Positions 48,101-56,993 of a stretch of DNA of 64,000 bases are shown in pieces. Position numbers and translations under genes: made by a program. The notes under the pieces are model-generated. The model made no database searches. It saw nothing but the letters and a program-made list of their open reading frames with translations, and had not been told where the DNA came from. Location: positions 124,001-188,000 of the forward strand of contig JAPFBL010000255.1 in the NCBI GenBank assembly GCA_026182355.1, in the 5' to 3' direction. The stretch is from Hermatobates lingyangjiaoensis (Eukaryota; Arthropoda; Insecta; Hemiptera; Hermatobatidae). Numbering within the stretch: position 1 is the first letter of the stretch; every line of letters begins with the position of its first letter.

Positions 48101-51100
48101 TCTAGTTTTCTTACAACTTTCCGGTGGGCTGGTGTTAATTCCCAAATCATTTGTCCAAGCGACATATTTATGCATGAGCAGGTAAGTAAAAACAACTTGT
48201 TGAAACGAAGGTCTTTATAAAAAGGAAAAACAAATTAGACGTATAAACAAGCTTTCGGCCTCTAACATAGGTCATCTTCAGGTTAACAAAAAGGGAAAAT
48301 TGAACTTATATATATGATAAAACTAATGCAAAACTCGATCCAATCAGCGTTCAGGACCAGATCTGTCAAGCTTACCACTAGGCACCGCACGTGATTGGTT
48401 GACTATGCTAGCCAGCCCAACCAGTCATCCGGCCTCCCATGGCTACTCAGCCGATTGGTCATCACCGCTCACAGGGGCATCGAATTCGCTTACATCTATT
48501 ACTAATTTGTAGGAGCTATCAAAGTTTCTACAGCTAGGTATAACATTCATATCACTTATTTGTGCGTTGATGACAGGGTTAAGATCTTTAATATAGAGTG
48601 CTTCAATTATTTTTAACCTATTACTATCGCTGTTCATCTGCAAAATAGTTGTGCCTTCTTCTAACATTTTCCGTGTTAAAGCCATACTATGGGCTTCCCT
48701 AGCATGGTTCTTGGGGGCCCCATTCACTAAATGCATGCTCAGCCGTCTTGAAAGCCTAGTGGTTGTCATCCCAATATAATAATTTGAGGGCAGGGTTGCG
48801 CAGTCCCCTGTATTGCATGTATATTTATATATTAGGTAACACTTCTGCAAGTCTGGTACAGCTTCTCCACGACGGTTTCTTAATATGAGGTCTTGAGTTT
48901 GCTATTTTTATAGCAAAATTACTGCTATACTTACCTTTTTTTTACTTACCTGCTCATGCATAAATATGTCACTTGGACAAATGATTTGGGAATTAACACC
49001 AGCCCACCGGAAAGTTGTAAGAAAACTAGAGCAGACCAGCCTAAAAGTCGTGAACGCAGAAGCTGCTGTTTACTTTAATCAAATATGCCTACGGGAAGAT
49101 TTGCTGCCCTCATACACTAATATTATGTATATATATACAAAATAAAAGTTTTTGTGGTTTCGACGCTTTTACTTCACCTGCCTATGATGAAATCTTGCTA
49201 TGTATACATACTTTGAAAACAGATATAAACACGGATGAAATCTTGATTATATATATATAAATAACAAAATAGGTAGTTATCACAAATGTAAACATATACG
49301 TACTTTGAAATGAAATACACTATGATAACTATTATTACGTTTAATCTGAGTACAATTAAATGTTTCTGCATTCTTTCCGTAGTAATATTCCTTTATGAGT
49401 ACAATTAATGGGCTTTAGCAAAGGTGCACATATTCCAGCTTCAAGAATGTACACGATCCGTTGTCTCCAGCCTCTTCCCGATTCAAGCGCGTTTACTTAT
49501 TTGTCTGGTTAAAAATTTAATTAAGACAAATTCGCATAGTAGTCGAAGCTTTCAATATGCCCACGTCGAAACAGCCACCATTGCAAGATATAAATGGGAC
49601 TCTACAAGCTACATTTTTTTCAAATTTGGTGATGGGAAAAATGACAATTATCAAAACGTAGACTGGTGGAGGTTAGAGTGGAATGAAGTGATCGTGATAC
49701 GAGTATCATTATTCAGGGCAACATAGATGTCAAAAAAACGTGATTGTAAAATAGATTTTATAACATAGATGTCATAAAAAAACGTGCTGGAAATATTATG
49801 AGTGGAGACAAAAATTAAATTCACTCATTCTTCGTTCCTTTCACCCAGTATTTCATATCAATTTCACGTATAACAATAATAACCTCATTACTTCAGCATA
49901 CACTTCAACCTTCACCAGTATCTCAATTTTCACAGTTGTCATTCTACTACATAACAAATCAATGATCAAACCACAATAAGAAATGGGAAAACAAGACTAA
50001 GATCTTTCAACCGTAACAAGCGGTCTTCGTCAGAGTCAAAAACCCAACTGAGTTTTCAGTTGGGTTTTTGACTCTGACGAAGACCGCTTGTTACGGTTGA
50101 AAGATCTTAGTCTTGTTTTCCCATTTCTTATTGTGGTTTGATCATTGATTGTTGTTTCACGTGTTTATGTGAAATCTTTTTATACACAACAAATGTATCC
50201 TAGGTATTTCTCCATACGGATTTCCGGACATGTAAAACCACTATATTAAAAATAAATCTTGGAGTTACTTTGGTTACCCTGTATTAAGTATAATTATTCC
50301 ACCTACAGATATTAGTTCTGGTTCTTCTCCATCGTAACCCTACCTCATCATCAACACCATTTTTCCATCAGTCATCCATACCCTAATGAACTCTTCCTTA
50401 TTTTATCTTTCTCTCCTTCCACTTCAAGTATTACCTAAGCCATCAAGCCTTTCTTACAAATTTGTTAACTGTCTCGGCAATCTATTTTCACATAGAACTT
50501 AATCTCCCATGATAGTTGCTAATCTGTGGGAGAAAAACTTGATTGCTCAACTTCAGCCCTCCCTATCCATCGACCATCTTCATACCCTAGGAAAGGATTG
50601 TCCTTGGTACAGTCAAAAACTGCATATACTGTTTAGGAGGTATTAGATCTGATTTATTCTACATGGGACTGTCTTCCACTCTGCGCGACCCTCGAATGAG
50701 CTGTCACAAATATTTTGTTAATAACAATTTACTCGTTACCATTCTTACGATCTCTCATATAATGTAATGATTGCTACAGTCTACAGATTCCTTCAGAACT
50801 TAAGAGGAATTTGTTACTCTGCAAACTTCCCATTAGTTTCCATTTTGAATGTCTTAAACTATAACACACTGTGTATTATTTCGAAATAGTTGTATGAACT
50901 ATTCACTCCTTGAAGAACACTATTTTAAATGTAGTCAGTCATTAACCATATGTCAAGATGAATATTCCTAAAGCCTAATAGTATATATAATAGAATTTAA
51001 AAAAAAGGTAAAAAAAATATTACTTCCATTACTTTATAGTGAAACCACAAAAGGAAAAATATTTCCTCAACACGGTAGTGATTGTAAAATGTCTCTCACC

Positions 51101-52733
51101 CAGGACAGTATTTGTCCTTTTCCGCTTTGGCGAACAAACTTTCCTTTCTCCATGATTGAAACCTGAAAAAAATAATTAACATTATAAAGGGAATTAATAC
51201 AATAATTAAGCTAATAAGCAGAAGTTCAGCTATTCTAAATTAATTTCTTAATATTATCAAAAACAATCATAAAACCGCCTAAATATTTTACTTGGGCCCT
51301 TCGAAAAGAAGATATTTTATTGTAATAAAATGGTTTTTTTTTCGACACCCTCACTAATAGGATAATGCTTTGTGCATTTGAGCAAAATGTAGTGCTTTCA
51401 AGTAAGATTGTTCATTACGTTGTATCACAAAGGGCCAGTCTTTAGACTATATGTGTTCTTTCATGAACAGCCACTAACCTAACCTAAGTAATATGTCAGC
51501 GTACTCCACTAAACAGGTGTCTTTTTCTTCCAAAATAATAATTCTAATAATAAATAACTGAGGATTACATTCAACACATAATTCAAATCTGACAAAGTTC
51601 TTAACTACTACAAAAATCCAAGAAATCCATTTCTATTTAACTCAGCAAGCTAATAATAAGATAAAAGTTTATTGATATGGATGAAGTTGCTAAGAACTAA
51701 TAAAATACCTTTCAAAAATTGTTGACTCCGGTATAGTTTTGATATACTTCAAGGCAGTTTCTTTTCCAATTTTAGATACTCCATCACAATAATCAGAGCC
51801 AAGGAGGAGAGCAAGAGCAATCATTCTGCTTCTGGTCAAACTTAATTGCCTTTCAATACTATCCATTCTATAAACATCACATGAATAGCTGGGAGAAAGG
51901 TTAAAATTTCTATAAACCTCGGTGGCGCCATAGAGGAAAACATCACTGTCCTGTGTAACAACGCCACTTACAAACTGGAATAGGAAATAATTTCAGTGTA
52001 ATCATATAGTATTGTATGGAAGAAGGTAATAATGGCTGCAATCAAAAACCATAGTCAAAGAAATAGCCTTTAATGAATTTTAAAATTACTAATAATATTC
52101 TTACTCCAAGCTGATTTAAATGCGCACAGAAAGCCTCTGCTTCACCAGGAGCTTTAATGCACGCAATACCTAAACTTGATAAGAAGTCCACACACTAAAA
52201 CAAAATGAAACTCGGAATAATCAATAGAATAAGAAACTTATATCTTATAGCCAAATATCTGATAGTTTAGTTTATTTATATAATGTAGGAAGTTTTAAAC
52301 ACCTGTTTTTGAAGAGCTGAAAGGCGAGATCTTTTGAAAGAATTTTTCGTAGAAGGGTCAACATTTCTATTCAGCCGTTTATAAATTGTGTTTAATTTTA
52401 TTTCAGGTGGCGAACCTTCAAGTACAAATATAGGCTTGACCCCAATTTGTAGTAAATAAGAAGTCCGAAAAAAAAGATTCCTGGAATGATACTGTATAGA
52501 ACTAACGGAATACTAAGAATAGCAAAATAAAACACAATTCATTCTTAAAATTTCATATTTAAGAAATTTGGAACGTGCTACCTTAAATACAAATTTAATT
52601 GGCTGTTAGGGGCAAACTGAGAATCACATACCCATGCACTCAAATCAATTGCAATTGTTTTACCCCTTAGTTCCCACAATGATTTTTTATCACAAATCGG
52701 AGACAGTATGGACCATAAATCTTTCACTCCCAT
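44836..52733 (-). CDS. GEN1: GEN1/Yen1-family Holliday junction resolvase (gene span, 8 exons)
   Basis: GEN1 is a nuclear structure-specific endonuclease of the XPG/FEN1 class that cuts Holliday junctions and 5' flaps during recombination. The start is MGVKDLW, and family members begin MGV because the free N-terminus enters the active site. The XPG-N domain spans residues 1-90 and XPG-I about 120-205. Expected acidic residues are all present: D30 (IDLS), E72 (VLEG), E128 and E130 (PGEAEAF), D149 and D151 (TQDSD), D201 and D204 (GSDYCDG). The chromodomain-like region follows (KKRNLKGVKGYEVQWDKYED, then YPELVDAYE), then a Lys/Arg-rich tail (KKSRKRRK). The modelled length is 484 residues, short compared with human GEN1. 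The Cys-rich stretch that human GEN1 has after the XPG-I domain was not found and may be an unseen exon between 47193 and 51099. Confidence 0.93.
46682..46976 (-). CDS. GEN1: GEN exon 7, chromodomain-like region
   Basis: 295 nt, phase 0 to 1. The acceptor TTCAG at 46977 gives SFAARKLCWEESYAEKKIVP, then WHLVNMG and KKRNLKGVKGYEVQWDKYED through TIEERDLVYSVYPELVDAYE. It aligns well with human GEN1 around its TRIRNGVHCFEIEWEKP segment. If not spliced at GTAGGT (46681), the frame stops five bases further. Confidence 0.92.
47048..47192 (-). CDS. GEN1: GEN exon 6
   Basis: 145 nt, phase 2 to 0, coding SSIELTIREKALEDENFPNM and KVVDEYMTLP through WSVPDINKFI. It matches the family segment with EGFP..EVI.EFL and RPDL..F. 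The donor GTCAGT is weaker than the others. Confidence 0.85.
47337..47567 (-). mobile_element. PLE N-terminal module, copy A
   Basis: Minus frame contains MSFGQLIWELPPYIRKTEQL, then FKAVYAEAAVHFNKICLQ and EDLLPTYTK, ending in a TA microsatellite. It is closely related to copies B (48040) and C (48948). The FN.ICL.EDLLP.YT string fits the N-terminal region of PLE reverse-transcriptase ORFs (moderate confidence). Confidence 0.65.
47623..47746. repeat. Palindrome of PLE-type 3' ends (family IV)
   Basis: Perfect 49-bp arms (47623-47671 and 47698-47746) around a 26-bp A/T spacer. Each carries CTGACGATGACTATAGAATA followed by GTCGAAAGCTAGTAG. The hairpin inside the motif is a perfect 6-bp stem (GACTAT/ATAGTC). 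Confidence 0.9.
47770..48050 (+). mobile_element. PLE 3' end, family II, plus copy
   Basis: A 3'-UTR-like stretch (CACCCTTTTAAAATACCACT, CCACTCTTCTCAACTCCTCA) leads into the ribozyme-like motif at 47925-47967. It then continues through TTTTCCCATTTCTTATTGTGG and TTTCACGTGTTTATGTGAAA into a TATATA tail. The same order is seen at 54900-55080. Confidence 0.8.
47925..47967 (+). ncRNA. Hammerhead-like motif, family II
   Basis: Stem I is GACT/AGTC (4 bp). The core is CTGACGA plus an extra A, and stem II is GACCG/CGGTT around CTTGTTA. GAAA is followed by the palindrome AGATCT for stem III and then T at the cleavage position. Every helix of a type I hammerhead is represented. The extra base before stem II departs from the canonical core. 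Confidence 0.55.
48040..48195 (-). mobile_element. PLE N-terminal module, copy B
   Basis: The minus frame reads INMSLGQMIWELTPAHRKVV then RKLEQTSLKVVNAEAAVYFN. It is an inverted copy of 48948-49090 on the other side of the endonuclease fragment and almost identical in sequence. Confidence 0.7.
48241..48287 (-). ncRNA. Hammerhead-like motif, family I
   Basis: Minus strand: GTTAAC, core CTGAAGA plus T, a hairpin with GACC and GGCC as imperfect stem II, GAAA, palindrome AGCT, T, then GTTTATAC. The AAC/GTT flanks can form stem I. It lies about 155 bp downstream of the stop of the GIY-YIG ORF, which ties the motif to a PLE 3' UTR. Confidence 0.5.
48443..48893 (-). pseudogene. PLE C-terminal GIY-YIG endonuclease fragment
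   Basis: PLEs end in a GIY-YIG nuclease that nicks the target. Here the frame reads CYLIYKYTCNTGDC, then NYYIGMTTTRLSRRLSMHL, then KIIEALYIKDLNPVINAQ. That gives the LIY...YIG strand pair, the Arg helix, and the Glu and Asn of the EALYI..LNPVIN block. The open frame begins after a stop at about 48895. The reverse transcriptase is absent, so this is a 5'-truncated copy inside a GEN intron. The stop is at 48443. Confidence 0.85.
48948..49140 (+). mobile_element. PLE N-terminal module, copy C (inverted to B)
   Basis: The plus frame gives MSLGQMIWELTPAHRKVVRK, then NAEAAVYFNQICLREDLLPS and YTNI, ending in a TATATA run. It mirrors copy B across the endonuclease fragment. It extends further into the module than B does. 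Confidence 0.7.
49957..50195. repeat. Perfect palindrome of PLE 3' ends (family II)
   Basis: Arms of about 94 bp (49959-50052 and 50056-50150) are essentially exact reverse complements with almost no spacer. The junction lies in AACTGAGTTTTCAGTT. Each arm holds a complete family II motif (minus 49997-50039, plus 50070-50112). The right side continues with TTTCACGTGTTTATGTGAAA. Confidence 0.93.
50070..50112 (+). ncRNA. Hammerhead-like motif, family II
   Basis: Same elements as at 47925-47967: GACT/AGTC, CTGACGA plus A, GACCG/CGGTT, GAAA, AGATCT, T. An exact mirror copy on the minus strand lies at 49997-50039. Confidence 0.55.
51100..51162 (-). CDS. GEN1: GEN exon 5
   Basis: 63 nt, phase 2 to 2, coding FQSWRKESLFAKAEKDKYCP before a split Gly codon. 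It lines up with the segment after the HhH in human GEN1. The lone CPG may be the start of the Cys-rich stretch. The donor is GTGAGA. Confidence 0.8.
51709..51974 (-). CDS. GEN1: GEN exon 4
   Basis: 266 nt, phase 0 to 2, coding FVSGVVTQDSDVFLYGATEV and on through MIALALLLGSDYCDGVSKIG to STIFER. TQDSDVFLYGA and GSDYCDGV carry the remaining catalytic Asp and lead into the helix-hairpin-helix. Confidence 0.95.
52105..52194 (-). CDS. GEN1: GEN exon 3
   Basis: 90 nt, phase 0 to 0, coding CVDFLSSLGIACIKAPGEAE and AFCAHLNQLG. PGEAEA is the core XPG-I motif with two catalytic Glu. Confidence 0.94.
52303..52480 (-). CDS. GEN1: GEN exon 2
   Basis: 178 nt, phase 2 to 0, coding NLFFRTSYLLQIGVKPIFVL EGSPP and on to ALQKQ. 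FVLEG matches the XPG-N signature. The acceptor is TCCAG and the donor GTGTTT. Confidence 0.93.
52582..52733 (-). CDS. GEN1: GEN exon 1
   Basis: 152 nt, from ATG (52733) to donor GTAGCA, phase 0 to 2. It encodes MGVKDLWSILSPICDKK through IDLSAWVCDSQFAPNSQL. It contains catalytic D30. An earlier in-frame GTATGT after TGG could act as a donor, but reading on preserves the VCDSQ segment expected of the family. Confidence 0.92.
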
Positions 52734-53860
52734 TTTTAATAACAGCCATTAGCCATTATTACATTTCTACCGAAGTACATATAAGTAAACCATCACAAAT
52801 CATAAGCGATACTACGGGCGTCAATAAAACGGTTTTATTTTGAAATTTAAAACACATAACAATCACAGTGTTGTAATGACGTAACACCACGTATATTTTC
52901 CCCAACCCTATTTTGATGATTATAGTAGGCTCCTTCTGAACAATTCTCCTGAATGACTAAATATCTTTTGAAATTATTTATAAATTGCATATATGACATA
53001 TATTAATTTGTGAATATAGTTTACACGCCATGTGTTTTATGAGGTCATCTCTTATCTGGATGTCAATGCTAATTTGTGGAATGGACTTTTTTCTGCCTCA
53101 GTTCACATTAAACCAACTAATACTCAGAAGTACCCTGATTTTAATAATATCATCCAACTCTAAAGTAGTGGGATGATATTCTGTAGCAGTTTTAATTATC
53201 ATCAGATTTTCTGATGGTCTTCATAACAAAGATTTTAACAAGTAAACATGAATTTATTTAACTACCTCATTTAAGAATTCATATCGTTATGAAGGATTTT
53301 TTAGTTATTTTGCACACTAATTCCTAAAAAACATCAATTTAACATGTATAGTATGGTATGAATAAAAGTCAAGATTCGAAAGAGCATTGAAAATTATCCC
53401 ATCAATGTTACATTTATATCCTTAAAGAAATCTATGTGTAATAATTTCTAATGTACATCTAAGAAGAGTTATTTCTAATCCATCCACTCACTTCATTATG
53501 AATTCGCATTTATCAATTTAATTTAGTAAGACTGATAATTTTATTAATCAGGATAAAATAAAGCCTAAAATTAAGGGAGTTTATTTTCCAGTTTTGTGCT
53601 ATAAAGTTAAGTGTTAGAAGTTAAAAATATCAAGAAATATGCTCCTTTCTAAATTTTATTAAGAAGAATATTTTTTGTTTAGTAGGACTTTTAACTCTGC
53701 TTTTATTGTTATAAAATTTTTATTTTTTGTGATGTAGGATCGAGGAAGCTCGACTCCGCGTGGTCCACCTCGGGCGTATCTCGGAGGTTTTATTTGTCTC
53801 TATCCTAGGTTAGGGCTTATAGCTCCCGAAATGCGGCAAAAGAGCTTTCACGAAAAAAAG

Positions 53861-54556
53861 TGTGGTGGTTGAGGGGGTTGTTTGTTGATAACCTTCGAGA
53901 GAAGTGGAGTGGAGGTATTGTGTGGGTTATCAACGAGACTAGGACTGCCATAGCTTCTTTTCTAATAACCGCAATTACAGCCTGTTCGCCTACACGATTT
54001 TTCTACCTTGCTGGATGATAAACGAATCTTTTCCAAGCTAGACCTCATCAGGACCTACAATCAAATTTCAGTTGCTCCGAAAGATGTCGTACCTTCGTAC
54101 GAGGGACCATTCCGGGTGCTTAGGAGATCCGACAAACACTACACCATTGATCGTCACGGGAAGGAAGCTGTCATCTCACTGGATCGCCTCAAACCTGCCT
54201 TCTTATTGCAACCTCCAGACGCCAGCAGTTCTTCATCTTCACCGGCTACTCCATCTTTGGCTCCACCTACTGTAGCGCCGGCATCGACTACATCACCGCC
54301 TCCTCCGTCGTCGCAACCACCTTCACCATCCACCTTGCCACCGCATTCTTCCACGCGCCGCGGTCGTGCAATTCGACTACCTGTACGTTTCAGGTAACCT
54401 CATCATTTAGAGGGGAGTGCTGTGGGGGTTGCGCGGATTGTTTGTTGATAACCTTCGAGAGAAGTGGAGTGGAGGTATTGTGTGGGTTATCAACGAGACT
54501 AGGACTGCCATAGCTTCTTTTTCTAATAACCGCAATTACAGCCTGTTCACTTCAGT
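53861..54556 (+). mobile_element. Deleted Ty3/gypsy LTR element with two short LTRs
   Basis: Near-identical direct repeats (about 53861-53992 and 54420-54553) start TGTGGTGGTTG / TGTGGGGGTTG, share AACCTTCGAGAGAAGTGGAG and end CCTGTTC. They flank only about 0.43 kb. The inside is a reverse-transcriptase scrap joined to an integrase C-terminus, with no gag, protease or RNase H. No clear target duplication was found. Confidence 0.8.
54008..54397 (+). pseudogene. Fused gypsy RT scrap and integrase C-terminus
   Basis: The single open frame reads LDDKRIFSKLDLIRTYNQIS (the first conserved block of gypsy RT). It then jumps directly at about 54090 to YEGPFRVLRRSDKHYTIDRH and ISLDRLKPAFL, the integrase C-terminal beta-barrel. 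A Pro/Ser/Thr-rich tail follows. A deletion of most of pol kept the frame. It cannot encode working enzymes. Confidence 0.85.
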
Positions 54557-54739
54557 GTTTTCCATGAATAGAAAGAAAAGTTTCAAAGGCTGCTTGTCAT
54601 ATATTTAGTTAAAAGTGAGTCGAACAATCAAAGACTAGTGAGTGCTACGCCAAAAATTCCATAAAGGCATTAGTCTGTTTTGTCATTGTTTTCTGCGATA
54701 TGGTTTATTAAGCTGGTAACGCTAAATAATACCATAACA

Positions 54740-55080
54740 GGTATTTTAAAAGGGTGAAAGTGCAGGAAAGGACAAATGTACAGAAAGGGATGTTTGGGGA
54801 AACAAAGCAGTAGAGTAAGAAAGAGTAAAAAACTATCAGCTAGCTGTCAATCCTCTTAGAAGAATTGCCCACGTAACGAAAGTATCAAGTTTAGCAACGG
54901 TCTCTTCAAACTTTCACCCTTTTAAAATACCATTTTTCCCTTCCACTCTTCTCAACCCCTCGCCAGATGTTTTCTGTATCTAGTGTTTCAGTTGGGGTTT
55001 TTACTCTGACGAAGACCGCTTGTTACGGTTGAAAGATCTTATTCTTGTTTTCCCATTTCAAATTGTGGTTTGATCTTATA
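54740..55080. mobile_element. PLE 3'-UTR pieces, inverted then direct (family II)
   Basis: 54742-54825 is the reverse complement of the 3'-UTR stretch at 47770-47860 (GGTATTTTAAAAGGGTGAAA). 54910-55080 repeats it in the plus direction and continues through the motif CTGACGAAGACCG (55006) to a TATATA tail. The flank that should read GACT/AGTC is TACT/ATTC here, so stem I is damaged. Confidence 0.75.
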
Positions 55081-55235
55081 TATATATAATATATATATAT
55101 TCCATACGTATCCTATACATTCCATACATATACACCGGATTTGTAACAACTTAAAAAACCTTAGTTCCCATATTAATTGTTTAAGGGAAAAAATTAGCTG
55201 ATCGGTGCTACCCTTCCTTTGTCATTGATAGTCGT

Positions 55236-55700
55236 GTCATGCCGGCTGAAATAGTTAACCGGCCCGTACCGAGAAAAGAACACACTGATAGTGTTTTCCT
55301 AATGTCCACTTTTTTCCCTGATGCTCATAGGATTGGCTCGGTCATTAAGTTTTTCCCTTTGCTCTCCTCTTCTCCTTCTAACTCATCTATTTTTCCTGAA
55401 GCCCCCTCCTTATCGCAAACCACCGAACCTCAGAGGCATTTTCTCCCATCAATCTTCCTTGAACCCTACGCTTGGGAGGGGAATGGTGGAGTATGGACGG
55501 AGCAGATGCCAAACCTGTCATATCATCAACCCTAATCCTTTTTTTACTTCCCCCCATAGTAAGATTAACTACCCTTGTCCTCCCCATACCTCATGCACCT
55601 CGGTTAATTGCGTTTACCGTTTGACCTTCACCCAGTATGATTCATTACTTTAAGAGCTCCAGAGGAGGCAATTATCTGTCTTCTCAAAGCCCGCTCTCCT
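55236..55700 (+). pseudogene. PLE RT-C-terminus to endonuclease linker, frameshifted
   Basis: The first frame reads PAEIVNRPVPRKEHTDSVFL and FFPDAHRIGSVIKFFPLLSS. The second frame continues PPPYRKPPNLRGIFSHQSSL, then GRSRCQTCHIINPNPFFTSP and TSCTSVNCVYRL. The order (hydrophobic block, PP.YR.P.NLR, then paired CxxC and Cys, then the first GIY-YIG strand) is that of PLE proteins between the RT thumb and the nuclease. At least one frameshift is present. The 3' motif at 55930 follows in the expected place. Confidence 0.65.
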
Positions 55701-55929
55701 CCTGGCCTCAACTTGTACCGTTAATTTTTTTTTTGTTTATGTAATTTTTTTTTAAATTGTTCATTGCTTCATTTAATAAATATTCTTCTCCTTCTGCTAT
55801 TTTTATTTGTTCTTTTTTAGTTATTTTTCTTTCTGTAGTTAGTAGCTTACCTAGGGCGGCCACCAGAGTGCGTCGTGTTCGCCGCATTTCGACCGACCGC
55901 TCAGTTAGCTTCAGCTACCCAAAGGGACT

Positions 55930-55970
55930 ACTTCTGCCCGATGACGACGAATGTCGAAATATCGCTAAGA
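55930..55970 (+). ncRNA. Hammerhead-like motif, family V
   Basis: Core CCGATGA (one change from CTGATGA) plus C, stem II GAC/GTC around GAAT, GAAA, palindrome ATAT, C at the cleavage position, then GC, which pairs with the GC before the core. It lies about 230 bp downstream of the PLE coding remnant at 55236-55700. Confidence 0.45.
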
Positions 55971-56027
55971 GTCTTTATTGTGTGTGTTTTTATTTGTTTT
56001 TCTCTTTCCTGTGTGAACTACATATAC

Positions 56028-56240
56028 ATCAATGATCAAACCACAATAAGAAAATGGGAAAACAAGACTAAGATCTTTCAACCGTAACAAGCGGTCTTCG
56101 TAAAACCCAACTCCAATTGGGTTTTTAACTCTAACGAAGACCGCTTGTTACGGTTGAAAGATCTTAGTCTTGTTTTCCCATTTTCTTATTGTGGTTTGAT
56201 CATTGATTGTTATTTCACGTGTTTATGTGAAATCTTTATA
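56028..56240. repeat. Palindrome of PLE 3' ends (family II)
   Basis: The left arm (56028-56113) and right arm (56116-56215) are reverse complements, except that the left arm lacks several bases next to the core (CTTCGTAAAACCC). The right core reads CTAACGA, so both copies are mutated at catalytic positions. It ends TTTCACGTGTTTATGTGAAA then TATATA. Confidence 0.88.
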
Positions 56241-56297
56241 TATATATAGAGGCAGGCGGAGTCACCGCCCTGCCTTCCTGCGGGACTCTTCGCTCTT

Positions 56298-56340
56298 CAC
56301 ATTTCCTGATGACGACGATGGTCGAAATATCGATGTGAGT
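56298..56340 (+). ncRNA. Hammerhead-like motif, family V
   Basis: Core CTGATGA plus C, stem II GAC/GTC around GATG, GAAA, palindrome ATAT, C, then GATGTG, which can pair with the upstream CACATTTC. This is the best-preserved family V core. Confidence 0.5.
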
Positions 56341-56993
56341 TATGTCTGTGTCTTTCTGTGTGTTTCCTTCGTTTTGAATTTATTATATATATATATAAAC
56401 CCATAATTTTGTTTAAATCACCGATTTATTCGAATATACTAAGGCTAGGAAATTAAAAAAAACAACTTGTTTATTAAAATCTGATTTTTTTTTAGTCTTA
56501 TGAATAAGCACATAAATAATGCAGCTTCACTTAAAAAAAGTAAATTTGTTGTGTAAAAAACTAGATCCATTTATATACAGAAGTTGAATTTTATACATTT
56601 TGTAAAAATTGGTAACACATCCGTTAACTTATAAATCATGACAATAAAATAAGGTAATTGAAAACTCCCTCATTAAATGGGTACTTTGAAGGCACTTAGA
56701 ACATGTTCTAGTTCAGGTATTCCTAACTCTATTCTTCATTAAAATAATTAAAAATATATCAAATTATTAACACCACTTACATCAATGAACACAAATTCCA
56801 GTCAATACAATTGTTAAAAAAAACTATGATTAAATATTCAGAATTGAATTATATAGTACATTAAAAAATGTTAATGACCAGAGAGAAACTATCTATAAAA
56901 ATGTTTTAAGGCTTTTTTACATTGGCTCGTAAAAATAGACTGTACAATGATAAAAATTGCATCTTTGGTATGAAGAAGGAAATTAAGGAGTGT

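Larger units (their letters stand above)
47193..51099 (-). other. GEN intron 5, about 3.9 kb, filled with PLE pieces
   Basis: Holds three N-terminal PLE modules, a GIY-YIG endonuclease fragment and several PLE-type 3' ends, each listed separately. The stretch 50200-51000 shows nothing I can identify. A missing Cys-rich GEN exon would have to be here. Confidence 0.6.
52734..56993. other. GEN-laminin intergenic interval
   Basis: Both flanking genes are on the minus strand. The GEN promoter should lie just right of 52733, but I see no clear core element. From 53737 to 56340 the interval is mobile-element sequence (listed separately). From about 56345 to 56993 it is AT-rich and should include the laminin 3' UTR; a minus-strand AATAAA lies at 56470-56475. 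Confidence 0.6.
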
